From Sphingomonas sp. Leaf208 (GTDB lineage Bacteria; Pseudomonadota; Alphaproteobacteria; Sphingomonadales; Sphingomonadaceae), in assembly GCF_001421415.1 (NCBI RefSeq), contig NZ_LMKH01000035.1, positions 476,958 to 540,957 of the forward strand: a stretch of 64,000 nt of DNA, in the 5' to 3' direction. The notes beneath the pieces are model-generated. The model was not told the origin of the DNA, did no database searches, and worked only from the letters and a program-made list of their open reading frames with translations. The translations under genes and the position numbers were made by a program. Positions 20,043-27,573 of this stretch are shown one piece after another; the stretch's first letter is position 1; each line of letters opens with the position of its first letter.

Positions 20043-20133
20043 ACTGCATTCCGCCAGATGTCAAACTTGATCTATCTTAGTCGCTCCTTACACCATTATG
20101 TTTGTTAACGTATCGTTTCTGGCTGCATCTACC

Positions 20134-21546
20134 TCATGCGGCGGGGCGACTTGGCGCCTGCCAGCCACCACCCAGCGCACGGAACAGGTCGACTTGCGCC
20201 CCCGCGATCCGCGAGTCGGCGGCGGCGAGGTCCGTGTCCGTGTCGGCCAACGTACGTTCGGCGTCGAGGACGTCGAGGAAATCGATCTGGCCTTCGCGCT
20301 GGCGGGCGCGGGTGATGCGGGCGGCGGTGGCGGCGTTGTCGTGCGCGGACTGTAGCTGCGTGCGGCGGTCGAGTTCGCGGGCGTAGTTCGACAGCGCGGT
20401 CTCGGTTTCCTCCAACGCGGTGAGGACGCTGCCATCGAAATTGGCGAGCGCTCCGCGTGAGTCCGCCTCGGCACCGGCAATGCGGGCGCGGGCTGCCGAC
20501 TGGTTGAGCGACCAGTTCAGCAGGGGGCCGAGCAGCCAGCGGATCGGGCCGCCGGTGAAGATGTCGCCGACGCTGAGCGCGGTCGAGCCGATCGAACCGC
20601 CGAGCGAGATCTGCGGATAGAGTTGCGAGGTCTGGACGCCGATCCGCGCGGTGGCGGCGGCCAGCCGACGTTCGGCGGCGTGGACGTCGGGGCGGCGGGC
20701 GAGCAGCGCCGCGCCGTCGCCGATCGGGATCGGCTGATCGAGGCGCGGCGTGGTGGTGCGGGCGCCGGCGGTTGCGGGCAGGTCCTGCGGGGTGCGGCCG
20801 GTGAGCGTGGCGAGGCGGAAGAGTGCGGCCTGGCGCTCGGCTTCGATCTGCGGGATGTTGGCGGCGCGCTGATCGCGCAGGGCGGCGATCCGGACCTGGT
20901 CGAGGCGGGCGGCGCGACCGGCGTCGACGCGCTTGCCGGTCAGCGTGTTCGACTTGTCGAGCAGGTCGACGATCCGCCGCGCGACCGCGAGACGTTCGGC
21001 GGACGAGGCTGCGTCGACATAGGCACGCGTGGTGGCGGCGACGATCGAGACGCGGACGGCGTCCGCATCGGCTTGCGCCGCGCCGACGTCGCTGCGGGCT
21101 GCCTCGACGTTGCGGCGGACTCGGCCAGCGAGATCGACCTCGTAGCTGACGTCCAGGCCTACGTCGTAGGTGGCACGCTCGCGGTCGAGGCCGGGCAGGT
21201 TCTGGAGTTGCGAGGTGCGCGCGTAATTGCCGCTCGCGCCGGCGTTCACCTGTGGCTCGCGGTCGGTCTTGGCGCCGCGCAGCGAGGCGCGGGCGCTGTC
21301 GAGACGCGCGACCGCGACGCGGAGGTCGGTGTTGGCTGCGAGCGCGTCCGCGACGAGGCCGTCGAGGACCGGGTCGCGGTACATCCGCCACCAGTCGTTG
21401 TCGGGTGCGGTCGTGACGGTGGCAGCATTCGCGGTGACGAACGACGCCGCCGCCTTGGGTGGGGTGATCGGCGCGACATAGTCGGGGCCGGCGGCGCACG
21501 CGGCGAGCGTCAGCGCCGAGAGGCTCGCGAGGAGGGCGGACTTCAT
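20134..21546 (-). CDS. OprM/NodT-type outer-membrane efflux lipoprotein of the RND pump
   Basis: Outer-membrane channel of the RND pump encoded just upstream, 470 residues from ATG 21546. The signal peptide ends LTLAACAAGPDY, a lipobox with C17. The first repeat has DNDWWRMYRDPVLDGLVADA and the second LLARRPDVHAAERRLAAATA, both typical of OprM and NodT. It ends at a repeat of A, G and W residues (LGGGWQAP). It is the last gene of the operon, 10 nt after the RND stop. Confidence 0.92.
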   Translation of the reverse strand: MKSALLASLSALTLAACAAGPDYVAPITPPKAAASFVTANAATVTTAPDNDWWRMYRDPVLDGLVADALAANTDLRVAVARLDSARASLRGAKTDREPQVNAGASGNYARTSQLQNLPGLDRERATYDVGLDVSYEVDLAGRVRRNVEAARSDVGAAQADADAVRVSIVAATTRAYVDAASSAERLAVARRIVDLLDKSNTLTGKRVDAGRAARLDQVRIAALRDQRAANIPQIEAERQAALFRLATLTGRTPQDLPATAGARTTTPRLDQPIPIGDGAALLARRPDVHAAERRLAAATARIGVQTSQLYPQISLGGSIGSTALSVGDIFTGGPIRWLLGPLLNWSLNQSAARARIAGAEADSRGALANFDGSVLTALEETETALSNYARELDRRTQLQSAHDNAATAARITRARQREGQIDFLDVLDAERTLADTDTDLAAADSRIAGAQVDLFRALGGGWQAPSRPAA

Positions 21547-21556
21547 GATGCTGGTC

Positions 21557-24500
21557 CTATTCGGCTGGCTGAAGGGTCGGCTGGGCAGCGGTTGGCTTGC
21601 GGCGTTCGAACCGCAGCGCCAGCGCCCGTGCGACGACATAGAAGGTGGGGGTGAAAAGCAGACCGAACCCGGTCACGCCGATCATCCCGAAGAACACCGC
21701 GGTCCCGAGCGCCTGGCGGAGTTCCGCACCGGCACCGGTCGCGATCACCAGCGGCACCGCGCCGAGAATGAACGCGAAACTCGTCATCAGGATCGGCCGC
21801 AACCGGTCCTTCGCGGCGCGCACTGCCGCCTCGACCGGGGTGAGGCCGTCCTGTTCCTCGGCCTGCTTGGCGAACTCGACCACGAGGATCGCGTTCTTCG
21901 CGGCGAGCGCAATCAGCACGACCAGGCCGATCTGCGTCAGGACGTTGTTGTCCATGCCCCGCAGGTTCACGCCGGTCATTGCGGCCAGCAGGCACATCGG
22001 CACGATCAGGATGATCGCGAGCGGCAACGTCAGGCTCTCATATTGCGCGGCGAGCACGAGGAAGACGAACACCACCGCCATGCCGAAGACGAGCGCGGCG
22101 GTGCTGCCGGCGGCCTTTTGCTGATACGCGATGCCGGTCCATTCGTGCGCGTAGCCGGCGGGGAGCGACGCATCGGCGAGCTTCTCCATCGCGACCAGCG
22201 ACTGGCCGGAGGAATAGCCCTTGGCGGTGTCGCCATCGACCTCGACCGCGGGGAAGAGGTTGTAGCGGACCACACGATACGGCCCGGTCTTGTCCCTGAA
22301 CGTCGAGACCGAACCGACCGGGACCATCTGGCCCGAGTTGGAGCGCGTCTTCAGGTTGGCGATGTCCGCGGTGGTGTTGCGGAACGGTGCGTCGGCCTGC
22401 GCGGTGACGCGGTAAGTCCGGCCCAGCAGGTTGAAGTCGTTGACGAATGCCGAGCCGAGATAGACCTGCAGCGCCTCGAACACGCGCTCAGGTGGAACGC
22501 CGAGAAGGTTGGCCTTGGCGCGGTCGACGTCGGCGAAGATGCGCGGCGTGGCGGTGTCGAAGAACGTGTAGATCTGGGCGAGACCCTTGGTCTGGTTCGC
22601 CTGGCCGATCAGTGCGTAACTCGTCTTGCCGAGGTCGGCGTAACCGTGGCCGCCCTGGTCCTGCACCATCAGGCGATAGCCGCCGGCCGAGCCGATGCCC
22701 TGGATCAGCGGTGGCGGGACGATCAGCAGGCGCGCTTCGGTGATGTTGCCGGTCGCCTTCTGCGATTCCGCCATGATGCTCGCGAGCGTGACGCCGAGCT
22801 TCTTGCGTTCCTCGAAGCTCTTTAGCGGAATGTACGCGGCGGCCGAGTTGGGGGCGAGCGTCTGCGACGGGCCGTCGAAGCCCGCGAGCATGACCGCGCC
22901 CTTGACGCCAGCGAGCGGCAGGATGCGTTTCGCGACCTTCTGCATGACGGCATCGGTACGCTCGACCGACGAGCCGGGCGGAAGCTGGATGACGGTCAGG
23001 AAATAGCCCTGGTCCTGTGCGGGCACGAAGCCGGACGGGGTGATCGTGAACACGCCGACCGTGACCGCGATCAACGCGGCATAGGCGATCATCATCCGGC
23101 GCGGCGCGGTGACCAGGCGCGCGGTGAGGCGGGCATAGCTGTCGCTCATCCGCTCGAAGCCGCGATTAAAGGCATCGCCGGCGCGCCGCACGGTGCGGGT
23201 CAGGCGGTTGCCGGAGTCGGCGGGGGCAGTCGGCTTGAGCAGCATCGCGGCGAGTGCCGGCGACAGCGTCAGCGAGATCAGCAGCGAGATGATCGTCGCG
23301 GTCGAGATCGTCACGGCGAACTGGCGGTAGAACGCGCCCGATAGGCCGGTAAGGAACACGGTCGGGATGAACACCGCGCACAGCACGAGCACGATCGCGA
23401 CGAGCGCGCCCGACACTTCGTCCATCGACGTGCGCGCCGCCTCCAACGGGGAGAGCCCGTGTTCGAGGTTGCGCTCGACATTCTCGACCACGACGATCGC
23501 GTCATCGACGACGATGCCGATCGCGAGGACGAGGCCGAACAGCGACAGGTTGTTGAGTGAATAGCCCGCCGCCGCCAGCACCGCGAAGGTACCGATCAGC
23601 GAGACCGGGATCGCCACGATCGGGATGATCGCCGCGCGCCACTTCTGCAGGAAGACGAGGATGACGAGCACCACGAGGACCATCGCCTCGAAGAGCGTGT
23701 GCTTCACCGCGTCGATCGACTGGGCGATGAACTCGGTCGGGTTGTAGATGACCTTGTATTCGAGGCCCTTGGGGAAGCGCTTCGACATGCTCTCCATCTC
23801 GGCGGTGACGGCTTGTGCTGCGCCGAGTGCGTTCGAACCGGGACGCTGGAAGACCGCGGCGATGACCGTGGGCTTGCCGCTGAGATAGGTGTTGGCGCCG
23901 TAATCCTGCGCGCCGAGTTCGACGCGGGCAACGTCCGAGACGCGGACCTGGCGGCCTTGTGCGTCGGTGCGAATGACGACGTCGGCGAACTGCTTGGGAT
24001 CGGTCAGGCGACCCTGCGTCTCGACGTTGAGCTGGAACGCGCTGTTGCCCTTGTCATAGGGCGGCTGGCCGAGCGTGCCGGCGGCGACCTGGACGTTCTG
24101 CGCACGCAACGCGGCGACGATCTCGCCGGCGGTGAGGTCGAGCGCGGCGGCGCGACCGGGGTCGATCCAGACGCGCATCGAATAATCGCGCGCGCCGAAC
24201 AGCTGCACGTCACCGACTCCATCGATACGGCTGAGGCGATCGCGGACCTGGGTCAGCGCGTAGTTGGAGATATAGCCGCGATCGAGCGAGTTGTCGGGCG
24301 AGATGAGGTTCACCACCATCAGGAAGTCGGGCGACGTCTTGCGCGTCACAACGCCGAGACGCTGGACGTCTTCGGGCAGGCGCGGGACGGCGACCGCGAC
24401 GCGGTTCTGGACGAGCACCTGTGCGGCGTCGAGATTGGTGCCGATCTTGAAGGTGACGGTGATCGTGACCTTGCCGTCGCCAGTCGATTGCGACGACTGG

Positions 24501-24736
24501 TACAGCATGTTGTCGACGCCGTTGATCTCCTGCTCGATCGGCGCGGCGACGGTTTCGGCGACGGTCTCGGCAGAGGCGCCGGGATAGGTCGCGCTGACGG
24601 TGACGGTGGGGGGGACGATGTCGGGATATTGCGACACCGGCAGCGTCATGTAGGCGATCGCACCGACGATCGTGATGATCACCGCGATCACGCCCGCGAA
24701 GATCGGCCGGGTGATGAAGAAGCGCGAGAAGCGCAT
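21557..24736 (-). CDS. RND (HAE1) multidrug efflux transporter, AcrB/MexB type
   Basis: Inner-membrane proton-driven pump taking drugs from the periplasm and inner membrane, 1059 residues from MRFSRFFITRPIFAGVIAVI. Signature features are PVSQYPDIVPPTV near the start, SIDAVKHTLFEAMVLVVLVI and the proton-relay aspartates in GLVLAIGIVVDDAIVVVENVER (fourth helix). The C-terminal half repeats the fold with AAKNAILVVEFA. Length and order match AcrB and MexB, so a drug pump rather than a metal pump. It lies between fusion protein and channel genes, with an interrupted family E repeat in the 174-nt gap upstream. Confidence 0.96.
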   Translation of the reverse strand: MRFSRFFITRPIFAGVIAVIITIVGAIAYMTLPVSQYPDIVPPTVTVSATYPGASAETVAETVAAPIEQEINGVDNMLYQSSQSTGDGKVTITVTFKIGTNLDAAQVLVQNRVAVAVPRLPEDVQRLGVVTRKTSPDFLMVVNLISPDNSLDRGYISNYALTQVRDRLSRIDGVGDVQLFGARDYSMRVWIDPGRAAALDLTAGEIVAALRAQNVQVAAGTLGQPPYDKGNSAFQLNVETQGRLTDPKQFADVVIRTDAQGRQVRVSDVARVELGAQDYGANTYLSGKPTVIAAVFQRPGSNALGAAQAVTAEMESMSKRFPKGLEYKVIYNPTEFIAQSIDAVKHTLFEAMVLVVLVILVFLQKWRAAIIPIVAIPVSLIGTFAVLAAAGYSLNNLSLFGLVLAIGIVVDDAIVVVENVERNLEHGLSPLEAARTSMDEVSGALVAIVLVLCAVFIPTVFLTGLSGAFYRQFAVTISTATIISLLISLTLSPALAAMLLKPTAPADSGNRLTRTVRRAGDAFNRGFERMSDSYARLTARLVTAPRRMMIAYAALIAVTVGVFTITPSGFVPAQDQGYFLTVIQLPPGSSVERTDAVMQKVAKRILPLAGVKGAVMLAGFDGPSQTLAPNSAAAYIPLKSFEERKKLGVTLASIMAESQKATGNITEARLLIVPPPLIQGIGSAGGYRLMVQDQGGHGYADLGKTSYALIGQANQTKGLAQIYTFFDTATPRIFADVDRAKANLLGVPPERVFEALQVYLGSAFVNDFNLLGRTYRVTAQADAPFRNTTADIANLKTRSNSGQMVPVGSVSTFRDKTGPYRVVRYNLFPAVEVDGDTAKGYSSGQSLVAMEKLADASLPAGYAHEWTGIAYQQKAAGSTAALVFGMAVVFVFLVLAAQYESLTLPLAIILIVPMCLLAAMTGVNLRGMDNNVLTQIGLVVLIALAAKNAILVVEFAKQAEEQDGLTPVEAAVRAAKDRLRPILMTSFAFILGAVPLVIATGAGAELRQALGTAVFFGMIGVTGFGLLFTPTFYVVARALALRFERRKPTAAQPTLQPAE

Positions 24737-24777
24737 GGTTTGTGTCCTCGAAAGAAGAGCGACGGACACGCCCCAAC

Positions 24778-24905
24778 ACCACCCCGGCGGCAGGGCCCCA
24801 TCGAAGTATTACTACGATGGAAACCCAGGCTGGGGCCCAATTGGGCGAACCGCAGTGATTTAGTCGAAACGCTATCCCAATTGGGCCCCGGCCTTCGCCG
24901 GGGTG
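24778..24905. repeat. Family E element, interrupted or hybrid
   Basis: The right half (CCCAATTGGGCCCCGGCCTTCGCCGGGGTGG) is a normal family E arm. The left arm begins CCACCCCGGCGGCAGGGCCCC but is then broken by about 40 nt that contain CCATCG/CGATGG as an inverted repeat and a family D-like centre CCCAGGCTGGGGCCC. It lies inside the RND operon between the fusion protein and transporter genes. Confidence 0.75.
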
Positions 24906-24910
24906 GACGC

Positions 24911-26188
24911 TTACTTGGCCAGTGTAGCCTCGCCCGAGATCGGCTGGACCGAGGCCGGCGCCGTCGCACCCGAGGCGACCACGATCCGGCCGACCTTCGG
25001 CGCGACGGTCGCACCGGGCATCGCCATCTGCGTCCCCTGGATGATGATCCGGTCGTTCGGCCCGATTCCCGAGCGCACGATCCGCAGGCCACCGACCACC
25101 GGGCCGAGTTCTACCGGCTTCTGGCTCACGACGTTCTTCGAATCGATCGTCAGCAAGACCTTCCGAGCCTGATCGGTCTGCACCGCGTCGTCGGGCACCA
25201 GCAGCGCCTGCCGCGTCCCCGCACTCGCAAGCCGCATGTTGCCGAACATCCCCGGCGTCAGGAAATACCCCGGGTTGGCGAGAACCGCACGACCACGGAT
25301 CGTGCCCGATCGCTGGTCCAGCCCGTTGTCGGTGAAGTCGAGCTTGCCCTTCCAGCGATGCTCGGTCTCGTCCTGCAACTGGATCTCGACCGCCGCCGGC
25401 GTCGCGCCGGGCTGCCGCGCGCGCTGCGTCTTGAGGTACAGCGCCTCGGAGCCGTCGAACGTGAAGTAGATCGGGTCGAGCGCGTTGATCGTCGTCAGCA
25501 CCGTGCCGCCGGTGCCTTCGCCGCCCGCGACCTGGTTGCCCGCATCGACGCGGCGATCGGAGATACGACCGCCGATCGGTGCGCGAACCTGCGTGAAACC
25601 GACGTCGAGCGCGCGGGCGCGTTCGCGAGCCTGCGCTGCGGCTAGCGCGGCCTGGGCTGCTTCGAGCTTGCCACGCAACGCGTCGACTTCGCCTGCCGAA
25701 ACCGCTTCATCGGCGACCAGTCGCTGTGCGCGACCGAGATCGGTACGGGCGAGCGACAGAGCGCTGCGGGCACTAGCGACGTTGGCGTGCGCCTCAGCCA
25801 GAGCCGCTGCGAACGGGCGCGAGTCGATCGTGAAGAGCAACTGGCCCTTGCTGACGATCTCGCCGTCGCGGAAGTGGATGCCGGTGACTTCGCCCGCCAC
25901 GCGCGGACGGATCTCGACCGTGCGGCTCGGCGCGAAGCGGCCGACATAATCGTCCCACTCGCTCACCTGGCGCACCAACGGCGACGCGACCGTGACGGAA
26001 GCAGGCGGGGGTGCCGCCATCGCCGCGTCGGGATGGTCGAACAGCTTCACGCCGACCGCACCGAGCAGCGCGATCGGCACGAGCACCATCGCGCCGCGCT
26101 GCCAGGCCGGCCGTCGGTGACGGTCCGCGGGCGGCGACGCGACGACGTCGGCGTCGTTCGCGGCCGTGATCGTGGTCAATTGGTTCAC
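24911..26188 (-). CDS. RND periplasmic adaptor (AcrA/MexA type)
   Basis: Membrane fusion protein of the RND pump, 425 residues. A single N-terminal hydrophobic segment (GAMVLVPIALLGAVGVKLF) anchors it. The lipoyl and hairpin region follows: VEIRPRVAGEVTGIHFRDGEIVSKGQLLFTID, an alanine-rich coiled coil, then VRAPIGGRISDRRVDAGNQV. The start is GTG 26188, which overlaps the previous stop as GTGA; longer in-frame extensions upstream only run through the previous gene. It is coupled to the 132-residue orphan gene and followed by the transporter. Confidence 0.93.
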   Translation of the reverse strand: MNQLTTITAANDADVVASPPADRHRRPAWQRGAMVLVPIALLGAVGVKLFDHPDAAMAAPPPASVTVASPLVRQVSEWDDYVGRFAPSRTVEIRPRVAGEVTGIHFRDGEIVSKGQLLFTIDSRPFAAALAEAHANVASARSALSLARTDLGRAQRLVADEAVSAGEVDALRGKLEAAQAALAAAQARERARALDVGFTQVRAPIGGRISDRRVDAGNQVAGGEGTGGTVLTTINALDPIYFTFDGSEALYLKTQRARQPGATPAAVEIQLQDETEHRWKGKLDFTDNGLDQRSGTIRGRAVLANPGYFLTPGMFGNMRLASAGTRQALLVPDDAVQTDQARKVLLTIDSKNVVSQKPVELGPVVGGLRIVRSGIGPNDRIIIQGTQMAMPGATVAPKVGRIVVASGATAPASVQPISGEATLAK

Positions 26189-26583
26189 GCTGCGATGCTC
26201 CGCTTCTGCTGGATGCCGACGCGCATGCCGGTCACGCTCTCGACGAGCGTTTCGATCTGTGCCTCGGCAAAACCGGCGGCGAGGAAGCCCTGGATCTCGG
26301 CCATCGGCAGCGCGAAGCCGCGGCGCCAGGCGTACACCGCCATCCGCCGCAACGCCTCGAGCCGGGGATCGGCGAGCCGCGACGCGGTGCTCAGGCCGAA
26401 CAGGCTGCCCATCGCGCGCGACATGCGGCTCGGGCCGGACAGGCTGCGCAGCGTGTCGCGCTTGGCAAGCGCGATGACGCTCCATTCCAGCGCGGAAAAG
26501 CCGGTCGGGGCAGGTGCTGCCACGGTCTGGGCGCGGCTGGTCACGGGCGAAGCGAACATGTTGTCGAGGTCGAGATAAGCCAT
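26185..26583 (-). CDS. Orphan protein at the head of the RND operon
   Basis: A 132-residue soluble protein, first gene of the RND operon, with GTGA coupling to the adaptor gene. It contains a basic helical segment (ALEWSVIALAKRDTLRSLSG), then LEALRRMAVYAWRRGFALPM and AEIQGFLAAGFAEAQIETLVESV. No signal peptide or membrane segment, so cytoplasmic. ATG 26583 is preceded by AGGGGG at good spacing. I know no family name. Being co-translated with the pump suggests it modulates or senses efflux, but nothing in the sequence proves that. Confidence 0.75.
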   Translation of the reverse strand: MAYLDLDNMFASPVTSRAQTVAAPAPTGFSALEWSVIALAKRDTLRSLSGPSRMSRAMGSLFGLSTASRLADPRLEALRRMAVYAWRRGFALPMAEIQGFLAAGFAEAQIETLVESVTGMRVGIQQKRSIAA

Positions 26584-26623
26584 GGGATTGTCCCCCTTTT
26601 GATCTTGGGCAAGCGCTAGCCTT

Positions 26624-26646
26624 CGTCGGTGGACGGTCCACCGACG
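26624..26646 (-). other. Stable hairpin in the RND operon leader
   Basis: A perfect 10-bp stem (26624-26633 with 26637-26646, CGTCGGTGGA/TCCACCGACG) with a 3-nt loop lies about 40 nt upstream of the first start codon of the RND operon. With the promoter placed at 26814-26841, the untranslated leader would be about 220 nt. No run of T follows, so it is not a classic terminator. Confidence 0.5.
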
Positions 26647-26802
26647 TCAGCTGGTCGCAGGGCGTGCGCGGTCGTTGCCGGCACATCACCGTGCCGCGCT
26701 TGCCCGCTTGGAATTTTCGAAAGTTCGGCCGAAGCCTAGGTTTTAACCGTGGTCACGGGTTGGTGTCCCCGGCTGCCCCATCCGAAGTAGGAGAGAGCTT
26801 CG

Positions 26803-26865
26803 ATACCAGTCGGTATATAAACCTGACGTTCATCTAGTCAACAAGACTTTTGTACCGGCCGGTAT
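26803..26865 (-). promoter_or_regulatory. RND operon promoter with two TetR operators
   Basis: On the minus strand a TTGACT -35 (26836-26841) and a TATATA -10 (26814-26819) are 16 nt apart. A palindrome ATACCAGTCGGTAT (26803-26816) overlaps the -10 and the start of transcription; a second, GTACCGGCCGGTAT (26852-26865), lies just upstream of the -35. Both match the site at the tetR gene, so repression of the pump by the adjacent TetR protein is a strong inference. Confidence 0.75.
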
Positions 26866-26894
26866 TTTTTTTCGCGGCGCGGTAGAAACCGTGT

Positions 26895-27509
26895 CTATTT
26901 GGTCGGCCACATGAGCATGCTGGTCTCGACGAGCTGCTGGAGTTCGGTGCAGCTCGCACCCGAGCCGGCCTGAATCGACAGCCCCTGCATGATCGCGAAG
27001 AGGTAGCGCATCAGCGCGTGCGACTCGAGACCCTCGGGGAACTCGCCGGCAACCTTGGCTTCGTCGAACCGCTTCATGAGCGCAGCTTCGGACGACGCAC
27101 GACGCTTGGCGACTTCGGCCTTGATAGGCTCGGCTTCGGCACTGCACGCGACGCTGCTGATGACGCTCAGGCAACCCTTGGGGTCGCAGGTGCTCATCTG
27201 CATCTGCAACGCACCCCGCAGGAGGTTTTCCGCTACGGCACGCGCGGTCGGCGCGTCGAGCGCGGACGTCATATAAGCCAGCTTCTCGCGCTCGTAGAGG
27301 TCGAGCGCCTTGTGAAACAGCGCCTCCTTGTTACCGAACGCGGCGTACAGGCTGGGCTTGGTGATCTTCATCTCGGCGGTCAGTTCCGCCATTGATGCGC
27401 CTTCGTACCCGTTGCGCCAGAACACGCGCAACGCACCCGCCAGTGCCTGGTCGAGATCGAACTCGCGGGGGCGGCCCTTGGGGGCGGTGAGCGTGCAAAG
27501 CCTATTCAT
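26895..27509 (-). CDS. TetR-family repressor of the RND pump
   Basis: A 204-residue regulator. After KGRPREFDLDQAL comes the TetR helix-turn-helix (GASMAELTAEMKITKPSLYAAFGNKEALF), and the remainder is the helical ligand domain with a CDPKGCLSVISS segment seen in the AcrR/YcdC-like group. It lies immediately upstream of the RND operon on the same strand. The only usable start, ATG 27509, lies inside its own operator, so autoregulation is expected. Effector unknown; substrates of the pump are the likely inducers. Confidence 0.9.
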   Translation of the reverse strand: MNRLCTLTAPKGRPREFDLDQALAGALRVFWRNGYEGASMAELTAEMKITKPSLYAAFGNKEALFHKALDLYEREKLAYMTSALDAPTARAVAENLLRGALQMQMSTCDPKGCLSVISSVACSAEAEPIKAEVAKRRASSEAALMKRFDEAKVAGEFPEGLESHALMRYLFAIMQGLSIQAGSGASCTELQQLVETSMLMWPTK

Positions 27510-27546
27510 ACCGTTCGGTATATAGTGAGAGCGCGCAAAAGGTCCA
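27508..27546 (-). promoter_or_regulatory. tetR promoter and operator, probably leaderless
   Basis: TGGACC (27541-27546) and TATATA (27519-27524), 16 nt apart, form a minus-strand promoter. The TetR-type palindrome ATACCGTTCGGTAT (27508-27521) runs from the -10 into the ATG. Only nine bases lie between the -10 and the start codon, so the transcript would begin at or within about 3 nt of the ATG, and no ribosome-binding site fits. Confidence 0.65.
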
Positions 27547-27573
27547 GTGACTGGAATATGTTGCCGGGGACGC

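Noticed and set aside
24911..26689. A 592-codon version of the RND adaptor
   Set aside because: The extra N-terminal part is the 132-residue gene in another frame; GTG 26188 with GTGA coupling gives a normal adaptor.
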